From contig JAKSDQ010000170.1 in NCBI GenBank assembly GCA_022360015.1, forward strand, positions 1 to 64,000: a stretch of DNA of 64,000 nucleotides, in the 5' to 3' direction. A program made the position numbers and the translations under genes. The notes under the pieces are model-generated. The model saw nothing but the letters and a program-made list of their open reading frames with translations, did not search any database and had not been told where the DNA came from. This DNA comes from Cytophagales bacterium. Its GTDB lineage: Bacteria > Bacteroidota > Bacteroidia > Cytophagales > Cyclobacteriaceae. The stretch's first letter is position 1, and each line of letters starts with the position of its first letter. Shown in pieces: positions 16,850 through 25,430 of the stretch.

Positions 16850-17138
16850 TTAAACTAAGGCTTCTGCCAATTCTGTGCCATCTGCACGTAGTTGGTTTGT
16901 AAAGTCTACCGGCAAAATCGAGTTTTTAATCTCAATGCCAATAAGGGCAATAAAACCGATAGCAGCCGTAAACGATAGCGGGTTACCGGTCATATAGAGG
17001 GCCGCAAAAGCACCAATCAATCCTAGCGGAATTACCGAAAGTACAATCAAAGAACTCTTGAATGAACCGAACTCCAGGATCAGGATCAGAATAAATAGTA
17101 CAGCAGCAATGAGTCCTTTTAAACTAAAAAGAAATGGG
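16850..17138 (-). pseudogene. Remnant of an RND efflux pump inner-membrane subunit
   Basis: About 95 codons read as the C-terminal transmembrane region of AcrB/MdtB-type RND transporters. They include ILEFGSFKSSLIVLSVIPLG, then NPLSFTAAIGFIALIGIEIK and NSILPVDFTNQLRADG. Full-length proteins exceed 1000 residues, so more than 90% is missing. The frame ends at a TAG at 16850, short of the normal end. Its right border coincides with the stop codon of the next gene. It is non-functional. Confidence 0.85.
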
Positions 17139-17651
17139 CTATTTCATCAATCCCTGGTAGGCATTAGCCACTGACAGTACTTTGTCATCCACCATTACCA
17201 ACACCCATATTCTCTGGTACTGGGCTCCTTCAAAATTGTCCAGCACCTGCCAGTCGAGTTGTTTTGAAATAAACAAATATCCCGGAATATCCTGCCCTTG
17301 GGGATCCCACTTCATAGCAGGAAGTCCATAGTCCACTCCCCAGCCCATGCTATAAAGATTTCCTTTTGAATATCCTTTTTGCCAAAGCCCTATCCATGGA
17401 TCCAATATTTTATGATGAGCTTCTCCTGGCATGAGGGTTCCATAGGTAAACAGGTTTCTACGTGGCCACTCCAGCAATGACTCCAGGTAGTCTTCAACAT
17501 TTTCATCAAGGGGAGGCGGTACCTCATAATTTGAAATATATTTCCCTATTTTTTTAAAAAATGTATGATCTAAAGGTCTTTTATCAAGCTTGCATTCATT
17601 GATTTCGGTCAAAAGTTTATTCAGCGTTTTTTCTGTAAATGATCGAATCAT
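17139..17651 (-). CDS. Gamma-glutamylcyclotransferase-like (AIG2/GGCT fold) protein
   Basis: The 170-residue protein has a helical N-terminal 65 residues. A GGCT domain follows: the glycine-rich substrate loop LFTYGTLMPGEAHH (about 77-90) and the catalytic glutamate in LDNFEGAQYQRI. GGCT-fold enzymes release 5-oxoproline from gamma-glutamyl amines or related amides; the natural substrate here is unknown. The usual domain is about 110 residues, so the N-terminal helical part is an extra feature. The stop directly abuts the RND remnant. Confidence 0.82.
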   Translation of the reverse strand: MIRSFTEKTLNKLLTEINECKLDKRPLDHTFFKKIGKYISNYEVPPPLDENVEDYLESLLEWPRRNLFTYGTLMPGEAHHKILDPWIGLWQKGYSKGNLYSMGWGVDYGLPAMKWDPQGQDIPGYLFISKQLDWQVLDNFEGAQYQRIWVLVMVDDKVLSVANAYQGLMK

Positions 17652-18247
17652 GAACTGGAAACCTGTAAATCATCTAACTACTGGAAGATACCTATATCGA
17701 GCAATATTAAGAAATATTTTTAATAAATTTCCGGTACGAGGAAACCAGTCGGACAAAAGCTATTTTGAAAATTCTATAGAAAGTCTATATTATGTACTTT
17801 CTATGTTCAATAACAAAGTCCTTTTGAGTCCGTTTGCAATAATAACTGTCATGATGATATTAAATTTAGGCAGCTATTTTACAAAATATTGAAAAAAGGC
17901 AACAAGATGGTAGTATTATCGTAGATGATAGTATTACTATTATCAAATAATGTTTTGCTTTCATAATAAACAAATTGATTTTGATTTTTGTTTAACCGAT
18001 ATGCTTAAATTTAATTCCATTGATACACTTTCAAAGTCCGGGTATCTCCTTTGTGAAATGGTCAGACCGCCAGTCTTTTATCCACACCATTTAGCCTCTG
18101 GAGAGAATTCTGTAGAGAATAAGGCAAGAAAAGTTTATAATGTAAACTACGAATTTCCAAACATGATAATATTCAAATTTTGTCAGTAGTAAATAGCCTT
18201 TTATACTCCGGAAAAAATCCGTTGTGGATGTATAGTAAAACTTTAAA
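17652..18247. other. 600-bp AT-rich region upstream of the secretion operon
   Basis: Two plus-strand open frames (one through 17892, one at 17950-18189) have no recognisable family. The first would start at an ATG overlapping the start codon of the divergent gene, which is unlikely. Short tandem motifs built on TAGTATTA/GATAGTATTA occur at 17910-17943. The sequence probably carries the promoter of the ABC transporter operon. Confidence 0.45.
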
Positions 18248-20425
18248 ATGAACAGTAATAATATTATCAAAATTATTAGGGAGGTAACACATCTCCTTGG
18301 GCAGGAGTACAATGAAACCATGCTTGGAGCTAAACAGGTATCCCAGAGAGAGTATGCTTTGGATGAGGTGGTTGAATTCAAGAGGGACCTGATCGAAGCC
18401 GGCAACCTTGTTCGTGTTATTTTCCTGGAAAACTCATTACCACTGGCTGAGTTTCCCGCTTTTATACAGAATGTAGAGATACCAGTAGTAGTTTTTTCAA
18501 TGGAAGGTAACGACCTGGTTCCCGCTATTCTTTTTAAGGATAAAAGAAAGGTTAAACTCCAAAAACTGATTGAAAACGAACCAGTCATTGACTTCACACC
18601 GGAGTGCTGTCAAACATTTCTTACCAATGCTGATAACGACGTTATTTTTCTAGGCGTTTTTTCATACAAAAGCCTCGTAAGTGACGACCCCGAGGAGGAA
18701 GAGAAAGGAAAGCCCTTTACACCTATGAGAAGGCTGATCAGGTTGCTTTCTGAAGAAAAAAAGGATATTATCAATATTTTCATCTACGCCATTTTTATTG
18801 GCCTCATAGGGCTTACTCTGCCATTGGGCATACAGGCGACGATTGAACTGGTTTCGGGGGGTGTTGTAGTTAGTTCGGTTTATATATTAATAGCTTTGGT
18901 CATTATTGGTGTGCTCGCGGCGGGAGGTTTGCAGGTGATGCAGATTACCATTGTGGAATACCTCCAGCGACGAATTTTCACCAAGGCCGCCCTGGAATTT
19001 GCTTTCAGAGTGCCAAGGATAAAGGTTGAATCCATTCTCAACCAATATGCGCCTGAGTTAATGAACCGGTTTTTCGATGTATTGACACTCCAAAAAGGAC
19101 TTCCAAAACTATTGATAGACCTGACAGCAGGTGCTATGCAGATCTTTTTCGGTCTCGTCCTCTTATCTTTCTACCATCCTTTTTTCGTCTTTTTCGGCCT
19201 GGTGCTGGTGGGCACACTAGCCCTTATTTTTTACCTTACAGGTCCAAAAGGATTGAGAACGTCAATCAAGGAATCGAAATTTAAGTATAAGGTAGTTTAC
19301 TGGCTAGAGGAGCTGGCACGGACCATTAATTCTTTTAAACTATCCGGAAATACTACCTTGCCGATCAAAAAGACCGAGTACAATGTAAACAGTTATCTGA
19401 AAAACAGAAAAGCCCACTTCAAAGTACTGATCAGCCAGTATATGTACATTATTCTTTTCAAGGCTGTCATTACCGGAGGTTTGTTGATTATTGGTACTAT
19501 TCTGGTGATCCAGCGTGAAATTACCCTCGGACAATTTGTAGCCTCGGAAGTAATTATTATTCTTATCCTGGGCTCTGTGGAAAAAATCATCCTGTACATG
19601 GAAGTGATTTATGACCTGTTGACAGCAGTAGACAAAATTGCCCATGTTACTGACCTTCCGTTGGAGAAAAGTGGTGGTATTGACATGTCCAGAAATTTGA
19701 ATGGCAAAGGATTTTCTATTGATGTTCATAACCTGAAATACAAGTATCCTAACACTGGAAAGTATGCGTTAAACGGTGTAAATCTTAAAATACGGCCCGG
19801 TGAAAAGGTCTGTATCGCTGGGAGCAGTGAATCCGGGAAAACCACGCTGACCAATACGCTGTCGGGGCTTCATTATGGATATGAGGGAATTGTGACAATT
19901 AACAATATCTCATTGCGGGATCTTGATTTGAACAATTTAAGGGACTTGATAGGGAAAAATGTATCACAGGAGGACATATTTGACGGCACCATACTGGAAA
20001 ACATCCTGGTAGGAAAGCCTCATGCGGAAGCTGAACGGGCTATAGAATCTATCAGGATGGTAGGGCTTGATGAGGTTATTAATCAAATGCCTGAAGGACT
20101 GAACACCCACATTGTCAGTGGTGGAAAGGGATTCTCCAGTTCATTCATTAACAGGCTTATTCTGGCCAGATGTCTGGCAAAAAAGCCAAAATTACTTATT
20201 TTGAATGATTATTTTGTGCCTTTTCAGAAGCCAGATAAACTGGAACTCATCAGCCTTTTGACCAAAAAAGAACATAACTGGACACTTTTGGCCATTTCCA
20301 ATGACCCCATCATTATGGCAGCCTGTGATACGGTAGTGGTTATGGAAGGCGGAAACATAAAGGCACACGGCCCGTATGAAGAATTGCTAAAGAACAATGC
20401 AATAACGAACTTTATATCTGAATAG
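18248..20425 (+). CDS. HlyB/PCAT-like ABC exporter with degenerate ATPase site
   Basis: This 725-residue transporter has a soluble N-terminal region (about 1-170) with no C39-peptidase Cys/His motif, six TM helices (about 180-470) and an ATPase domain. Walker A is intact (GSSESGKTT, 525-533), as are the Q-loop (VSQEDIF) and a signature-like SGGKG (624-628). The Walker B Asp and catalytic Glu are replaced by Asn653-Asp654 (LLILND), and the switch His is Asn685 (AISNDP). It is the first gene of an operon with HlyD and TolC homologues. It should export a peptide or protein directly across both membranes; the cargo is not encoded nearby. Confidence 0.88.
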   Translation: MNSNNIIKIIREVTHLLGQEYNETMLGAKQVSQREYALDEVVEFKRDLIEAGNLVRVIFLENSLPLAEFPAFIQNVEIPVVVFSMEGNDLVPAILFKDKRKVKLQKLIENEPVIDFTPECCQTFLTNADNDVIFLGVFSYKSLVSDDPEEEEKGKPFTPMRRLIRLLSEEKKDIINIFIYAIFIGLIGLTLPLGIQATIELVSGGVVVSSVYILIALVIIGVLAAGGLQVMQITIVEYLQRRIFTKAALEFAFRVPRIKVESILNQYAPELMNRFFDVLTLQKGLPKLLIDLTAGAMQIFFGLVLLSFYHPFFVFFGLVLVGTLALIFYLTGPKGLRTSIKESKFKYKVVYWLEELARTINSFKLSGNTTLPIKKTEYNVNSYLKNRKAHFKVLISQYMYIILFKAVITGGLLIIGTILVIQREITLGQFVASEVIIILILGSVEKIILYMEVIYDLLTAVDKIAHVTDLPLEKSGGIDMSRNLNGKGFSIDVHNLKYKYPNTGKYALNGVNLKIRPGEKVCIAGSSESGKTTLTNTLSGLHYGYEGIVTINNISLRDLDLNNLRDLIGKNVSQEDIFDGTILENILVGKPHAEAERAIESIRMVGLDEVINQMPEGLNTHIVSGGKGFSSSFINRLILARCLAKKPKLLILNDYFVPFQKPDKLELISLLTKKEHNWTLLAISNDPIIMAACDTVVVMEGGNIKAHGPYEELLKNNAITNFISE

Positions 20426-20438
20426 AAACTTTAAAAAC

Positions 20439-21809
20439 ATGCTGAATATATCCCAACCGAATATAAAAAAAGATACTGACCAGGAGAAATACTATGTGCT
20501 GAAAACGCTGAAAACTCCGGGTGCAGGCAGAATTCTGGCCAGGTTGTTGCTGATGGTAGGGTTTCTTTTCTTTCTTTTTCTCTTCTTACCCTGGCAACAA
20601 AACATCAGAGGCACAGGGCTTGTCACGGCTTTTACACCACAGGACCGGCCTCAAACGGTAGAATCAGCTATAGCAGGTAGAATTGCTAACTGGAAAATAC
20701 GTGAAGGGCAATTCGTGCGGCAGGGGGATACTATTTTGACGCTGGCCGAAGTAAAAGATAAATTTTTTGATCCGGAATTGTTGCTGCGTCTTAAGGAGCA
20801 AATAAATGCGAAACAATCAAGTATCGACTCAAAAGGCGAAAAAGTGGAAGCTCTACAGGATCAGATCAGGGCCCTTAACGAAGCCCTCGAGGTGAAAGTT
20901 GAACAAGCCGAAAACAAATTTTTGCAGGCACGGCTCAAGCTTACCAGCGATAGTGTAGACTATGAGGCGGAGAAGATCAGGTTTAAAAACTTTCACAATC
21001 AATATGAACGAAACAAGAATCTGTATGATGCTGGTAACATCGCCCTCACTAAATTTCAGGACATTGAATCAAAATTTCAGGAAAGTAAAATGAAGCGGAT
21101 TTCCGCTGAAAACAAGTTTCTTGAGGCTAAAGCTGAGCTAATTAATGCCCGTGTACAAATTACTGGTGTAAATGCCGAATATGCCGACAAAATCAGTAAA
21201 GCCAGATCCGATCTGAACGCAACATTGGCCGAGTTGTATGATGGGCAGGGAAGCCTTGCCAAAATGAGAAACGAATATGCCAATATGGAGATAAGAAATC
21301 AACAATACCAGCTAATCGCTCCTCAAAGCGGCTTCCTGGTGAGGGCCATGAAGGCCGGATTGGGAGAAACCATCAAGGAAGGTGAGGCAGTAGCCACGAT
21401 CATGCCATCTACGCCTGATATAGCAGTTGAAATGTACGTTAAGGCCATGGATGTACCGCTGCTTTCCAAAGGCCGGAAGGTGAGAATCCTGTTTGATGGC
21501 TGGCCCGCTCTGCAGTTTTCAGGATGGCCCAGTGTCTCAGTAGGAACTTTTGGTGGAATTGTGCAGGTGATCGACTATGTGAACAGCACAGGAGGTGAAT
21601 TCAGGATCCTGGTAACACCTGACCCCAATGATGAAGAATGGCCGGCCCAGCTTAGAATAGGTTCAGGAACCAAAGGATGGGTGATGTTGGAAAATGTGCC
21701 AATCTGGTATGAAATCTGGCGACAATTGAACGGATTTCCCCCTAGCCTTTACGAAGAACCTTCGCAGGAAGAAACCTTGGCCGGGAAAGAAAAGGAGGCT
21801 AAAAAATGA
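20439..21809 (+). CDS. HlyD-family membrane fusion protein of a type I secretion system
   Basis: The 456-residue protein has one TM helix at about residues 33-52, then a biotinyl-lipoyl-like half (AGRIANWKIREGQFVRQGD). A long alpha-helical hairpin follows at about 105-290, rich in Glu/Lys/Gln heptads and suited to reach TolC. The second lipoyl half (LIAPQSGFLVRAMKAGLG) and a beta-barrel complete the family order. It bridges the ABC exporter and the outer-membrane channel. It starts 13 nt after the ABC gene and overlaps the TolC gene by 4 nt (ATGA), so the three are co-translated. Confidence 0.92.
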   Translation: MLNISQPNIKKDTDQEKYYVLKTLKTPGAGRILARLLLMVGFLFFLFLFLPWQQNIRGTGLVTAFTPQDRPQTVESAIAGRIANWKIREGQFVRQGDTILTLAEVKDKFFDPELLLRLKEQINAKQSSIDSKGEKVEALQDQIRALNEALEVKVEQAENKFLQARLKLTSDSVDYEAEKIRFKNFHNQYERNKNLYDAGNIALTKFQDIESKFQESKMKRISAENKFLEAKAELINARVQITGVNAEYADKISKARSDLNATLAELYDGQGSLAKMRNEYANMEIRNQQYQLIAPQSGFLVRAMKAGLGETIKEGEAVATIMPSTPDIAVEMYVKAMDVPLLSKGRKVRILFDGWPALQFSGWPSVSVGTFGGIVQVIDYVNSTGGEFRILVTPDPNDEEWPAQLRIGSGTKGWVMLENVPIWYEIWRQLNGFPPSLYEEPSQEETLAGKEKEAKK

Positions 21810-23281
21810 TAAAAAGGCTGGTCATTCCGGTATTGACATTATCCCTTTTGTTTTATTCCAGGCCTGTACAAAGCCAGGATCTGGAGTTTTTTTCTATAGA
21901 CACGGTGCTGGCACTCCCTGACACAGTGAAGACTTTCAGTATTAATGATTTGTATACGATCATTTTCGCCAACCATCCCATCGTCAAGCAGGCTGCCCTG
22001 CTGGAAGAAACTGCAAGACAGGAAATAAGGTTGGCGAGAGGATCTTTTGATCCAAAGCTGGAAGCCGCCTGGGACATTAAGGAGTTTAACGACACCGAGT
22101 ATTACAATATGTGGAATACCACCCTCAAAGTACCCATATGGTTTCCAATAGACCCGAAGGTCAGCGTAGACCGGAACAGAGGTGTTTACCTTAATCCCGA
22201 AAATGTTATACCTGAAAGCAATGATTTCTGGCAGGTAACCACTGGGGTTAGCTTACCGGTAGGTAAAGGGCTGATTATCGATAACCGAAGGGCTACGGTG
22301 AAGCAAGCTATTCTGTTTCAGGATATTCTTGAAGCAGAACAAATTAAAATGGTCAATAAAATATTACTTGAGGCTAGTAAAGATTATTGGAACTGGTATT
22401 TCGACTACTATAATTACCTGCTTTTACAAAGTAGTATCGTTATTGCCCAACAAATATTTGACAGGGTAAAATTGAATTTTGAATTTGGGGAAGCAGCAGT
22501 TGTTGATACGGTGCAGGCACAAATAACCCTGCAGAACAGAACCATCGAAGCGCAGGAAGCCACTGTCAACTTTCTTAGAAGTGGATTAATTTTGTCAAAC
22601 CACCTTTGGGGAGATAACGAAGAACCACTGGAGTTAACGCCTGATACCGGACCGGCACTGGCAGACTCCTTGCTGATTGTTCCCAATCAACAGGATTTGG
22701 AGACGCTGCTTAACCTTGCCCGGAACAATCATCCTGAATTGGTAAAACTGAGTACCAAAATTGAACAATTGGCGGTTGACAACAGGCTCAATAAAGAAAA
22801 TCTCAAACCCCAACTTGATTTAAACTATAATCTGATCGACAGACCGCTTAATCACAATGGTGAGTCTCCGGATATTATCCTTGACGATAATTACAAGTTT
22901 GGAATGACATTTAGTTTCCCACTGCTGCTGAGAAAAGAAAGGGCAAAGCTGCAAAAAACCAATATCAAAATTCTGGAAACCCAGTATGATCTAAATTTCC
23001 GAAGGAAGGAAATACTGAATGAGGTAAACGGTTTTTATGCTTTGCTGACTAATACCTCAACTATTATTCAGCAACAAAGAATTGCGGTAGATAACTATCA
23101 AAGATTGCTGCAGGCAGAGCTTTTCAACCTCGAAAACGGGGAAAGTGACCTGTTCCGGATAAATTTTCAACAGGATGCATTGATCCAGGCCCGTTCAAAG
23201 CTGTTAAAGTTAAGAACTGAGTACGAAAAAGCCAGGGTCAACTTGCTATGGGCAGCAGGAGTACCAAACCTGGATAATTAA
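21806..23281 (+). CDS. TolC-family outer-membrane channel
   Basis: The 491-residue protein has a signal peptide (about residues 1-23, cleavage near PVQSQ). The duplicated helical-barrel pattern of TolC proteins follows: helix pairs around 60-80 and 170-270, and again around 300-480, with the ending KARVNLLWAAGV typical of the family. It should trimerise as the outer-membrane exit duct for the ABC-HlyD complex. The start codon overlaps the HlyD stop. The next gene is convergent, 27 bp away. Confidence 0.92.
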   Translation: MIKRLVIPVLTLSLLFYSRPVQSQDLEFFSIDTVLALPDTVKTFSINDLYTIIFANHPIVKQAALLEETARQEIRLARGSFDPKLEAAWDIKEFNDTEYYNMWNTTLKVPIWFPIDPKVSVDRNRGVYLNPENVIPESNDFWQVTTGVSLPVGKGLIIDNRRATVKQAILFQDILEAEQIKMVNKILLEASKDYWNWYFDYYNYLLLQSSIVIAQQIFDRVKLNFEFGEAAVVDTVQAQITLQNRTIEAQEATVNFLRSGLILSNHLWGDNEEPLELTPDTGPALADSLLIVPNQQDLETLLNLARNNHPELVKLSTKIEQLAVDNRLNKENLKPQLDLNYNLIDRPLNHNGESPDIILDDNYKFGMTFSFPLLLRKERAKLQKTNIKILETQYDLNFRRKEILNEVNGFYALLTNTSTIIQQQRIAVDNYQRLLQAELFNLENGESDLFRINFQQDALIQARSKLLKLRTEYEKARVNLLWAAGVPNLDN

Positions 23282-23293
23282 ATGTGAAAGTGG

Positions 23294-23309
23294 GAGATGT
23301 ATACATCTC
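23294..23309. repeat. 16-bp perfect palindrome between convergent genes
   Basis: GAGATGTATACATCTC lies between the tolC stop (23281) and the convergent MarR-GNAT stop (23308), overlapping the latter. It could form a short 6-bp hairpin on either strand. Without a T-run it is at best a weak bidirectional terminator. Confidence 0.4.
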
Positions 23310-24258
23310 ATACAATTTCCAATGCTAATTGAATATTGCACCTTTCATAAGGAGAATGCGGGCCTTTAACTTTCTTAAAACCTAATTTATGGTACAGGTT
23401 GATCGCAGGTTTTAACTTGGTGTTGCTTTCAATGTAAACCCTTTTTGCCCCCACTGCTTTCGCCTCATCTACAACTTTCTTACCCAGTAACCATCCGATG
23501 TTCCGGCCTCTGGCTTCTTCAGCTACTGCCATTTTTGCCAATTCATAGGTATCTTCGCTGAGTTTTTTCATAGCTACTGTTCCTACAACAGTACCATCGT
23601 ACGAAGCCATAAAGATCCTTCCCCCTTTTTTAAGAATATCTTCCTCAGGGTATTCCAGTGATCGTACATCTGCTTCTTCTACCTTAAAGTACTTATTGAT
23701 CCATTGGTAATTGAGTTCCTTAAACATCGCCCGATGTTCAGGGGCATAATCGATAATTTCAACGCTTTCGGCTTCCCTTTCCTTCCTCACCTCCTTCACC
23801 CTGTCATACAAACTCTTCCGGGCTAAAGTATATTCCAATTCGTTGATCCCCTCCCACACATCATGATTGGTATCCCGCAAAAGATTTTCTACCGCCTTTG
23901 AAACATCTGGATAAACCTGGCGCATTTGATCACTTTTACTTTTTCCCTCCTCCGACAGCGCAATGATGGACTTTCTACCATCCATTTGATCTTTACTAAT
24001 AGTGATGAGTCCCCTGTTTTTCATTTCCTTAACAATTTGACTCACCGAAGCATGGGAGTGATTAATTTTTACCGCCAACTCAGTGATGGTCAAACCGCTT
24101 TCATGAGATAATAAATAAAATACCGGAAACCACCTCGGTTCAAGGGTAACGCCATAATCTTTGTAAATTTCTTTTGCCTGTGACAGCATGTTTTCACTTA
24201 ACCTGCGCAACCGGCTACCTAGGGCCAGTTTGCCCACCTCTTCATAAAAGTCTTGCAT
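23308..24258 (-). CDS. MarR-type regulator fused to a GNAT acetyltransferase
   Basis: Residues about 1-140 form a MarR winged-helix domain (SGLTITELAVKINHSHASVS as recognition region, then the basic wing DQMDGRKSIIALSEEGK). Residues about 165-316 form a GNAT domain with the acetyl-CoA loop in VAEEARGRNIGWLLG and the end INLYHKLGFKKV. Such bifunctional MarR-GNAT proteins are known in several phyla, but their substrates are mostly unknown. The gene is 16 bp downstream of a YbaK deacylase gene and shares its promoter. A perfect 24-bp palindrome upstream of the pair is a good candidate for its own operator. Confidence 0.9.
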   Translation of the reverse strand: MQDFYEEVGKLALGSRLRRLSENMLSQAKEIYKDYGVTLEPRWFPVFYLLSHESGLTITELAVKINHSHASVSQIVKEMKNRGLITISKDQMDGRKSIIALSEEGKSKSDQMRQVYPDVSKAVENLLRDTNHDVWEGINELEYTLARKSLYDRVKEVRKEREAESVEIIDYAPEHRAMFKELNYQWINKYFKVEEADVRSLEYPEEDILKKGGRIFMASYDGTVVGTVAMKKLSEDTYELAKMAVAEEARGRNIGWLLGKKVVDEAKAVGAKRVYIESNTKLKPAINLYHKLGFKKVKGPHSPYERCNIQLALEIV

Positions 24259-24274
24259 AGAAGTATATTCAGGA

Positions 24275-24748
24275 TTAAAATAATAGGGGTTTTTCTAACC
24301 TTTGCAAAGCTCCGGGGGCCATTGCAACGGAAAACGAAAGATCCCCTGCATTAAAATAAATCATATCTTGTGATAACAAGTCCTTATCCATCAATAATTG
24401 TAAGCCAAAAAGTCCTCCGATCGGTGGCAGCTCTCCGAAACTGCAGCCGGTGACTTCTTTGAGTTGTACCAGCGTGGCAAGTCTAATGGTACTGGCTCCG
24501 ATTTTTCCGGCCAATAGAGCGAGGTTGGCTTTTTTCTGTGCCTGTATAGTCACTACAACAAAACCCTTTTGCCCATGGCTTCTGTATCTTAATAATAAAG
24601 CCTTCGCCTGCTGTTCATATCTTGTGCCAAGTGTACGATGATAATCCTCTGCACTCGCCGCAGGGGGATGATCCAATTTCCAAAAACTGATATTGTTATT
24701 ATGCAAATAATGGATGATTTTCTCTTTGGTATTAATCATTTCAATCAT
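24275..24748 (-). CDS. YbaK/EbsC-type aminoacyl-tRNA deacylase
   Basis: The 157-residue YbaK-fold protein hydrolyses mischarged aminoacyl-tRNA in trans. Diagnostic parts are the lysine-containing AQKKANL strand, the IRLATLVQLKEVTGCSFGEL helix with the glycine in TGCSFG, and the GLFGLQLLMDKDL segment. An internal HRTLGTRYEQQAKALLLR stretch places it near the ProX/YbaK group. Which amino acid it edits cannot be fixed from sequence. It is first in a two-gene unit with the MarR-GNAT regulator. An alternative start at Met4 is possible. Confidence 0.85.
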   Translation of the reverse strand: MIEMINTKEKIIHYLHNNNISFWKLDHPPAASAEDYHRTLGTRYEQQAKALLLRYRSHGQKGFVVVTIQAQKKANLALLAGKIGASTIRLATLVQLKEVTGCSFGELPPIGGLFGLQLLMDKDLLSQDMIYFNAGDLSFSVAMAPGALQRLEKPLLF

Positions 24749-24839
24749 AACGCTATACTTTTTTGGTTCCTTTACAAATCTCCCGGCCCGCTGGCAGAAT
24801 GATCAGGTCTGGCTGCCAAACGGTATATAAATATAATAA

Positions 24840-24863
24840 ATTTATATAAGTACTTATATAAAT
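24840..24863. promoter_or_regulatory. Perfect 24-bp palindrome, candidate MarR operator
   Basis: The sequence ATTTATATAAGT and its exact reverse complement form an uninterrupted 24-bp palindrome. It lies about 92 bp upstream of the YbaK gene and 45 bp before the permease remnant on the other strand. MarR proteins bind AT-rich palindromes of 16-24 bp near their own promoter. The regulator encoded 0.6 kb away is the natural candidate ligand. Confidence 0.5.
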
Positions 24864-24908
24864 ACTATTATTTTTTAAGGCTATCTGATCATCTACTTTT
24901 TTAAACCG

Positions 24909-25307
24909 TTGGTCTATCAGATTTTATTTAGAAAAAATTTATCCACCCTTTTCGGAAAAGGCTTTGTAATACTCAAAAACCATTTAAAAATCGCCATCCG
25001 TAATTTAAATAGGCATAAATTCCATGCATTTATTAACATATTCGGGTTGCCCCTCGGCATGATATGTTGTGTAATTATATGGCTGTATTTAAAAGAGGAA
25101 TTACCGTATGACCGGTTTCACACCGGGATGGAAAACATTCTCAGGATTACTGAAAAAACACAAACTGACGCTCTAATCACTCATACTGCGCACACTTAAA
25201 ACGCCAATGCGCCAGCTTTGGCCAATGAATTTCCAAAGGTTTCGTCATCAGTAAGGTTTCTGAATTATAACGCAATGGTAACCTCGACAAAGATAAAATA
25301 CCTATAG
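24909..25307 (+). pseudogene. Frameshifted 5' remnant of an FtsX-type permease
   Basis: The first frame gives LKNHLKIAIRNLNRHK, then FINIFGLPLGMICCVIIWLY and LPYDRFH, the canonical N-terminus of an 800-residue Bacteroidota FtsX/MacB permease. It stops at 25199. The next frame continues the family sequence (NAPALANEFPKVSSSVRF) to a TAG at 25307. About 130 of 800 residues remain. Further faint relics (GKTFGD near 25310) may extend to 25430. The normal ATG before LKNHL is also lost. It is non-functional. Confidence 0.85.
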
Positions 25308-25430
25308 GCAAAACCTTCGGAGATGCAGTTATTAAGGAGAGCATTGAAGAAAACATTTGGCGCCGTGGAAAAGAGGATTGACGCCCGGGTTTAGTAAAAA
25401 CCTTTAAATCTATGGCAATGACGCTCCAAT

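Noticed and set aside
17650-17892. 80-codon plus-strand frame (MNWKPVNHL...) with a hydrophobic stretch, next to the cyclotransferase-like gene
   Set aside because: Its ATG overlaps the start codon of the divergent gene, so a promoter cannot easily fit, and the product matches no family I know.
17950-18189. 79-codon frame upstream of the secretion operon
   Set aside because: The Phe/Cys-rich product resembles no family. It could have been a secreted substrate of the exporter, but there is no leader motif such as a double-glycine site.
23294-23309. Strong bidirectional terminator between tolC and the MarR-GNAT gene
   Set aside because: The palindrome is only 16 bp with a 6-bp stem and has no T-run; it is listed as a repeat only.
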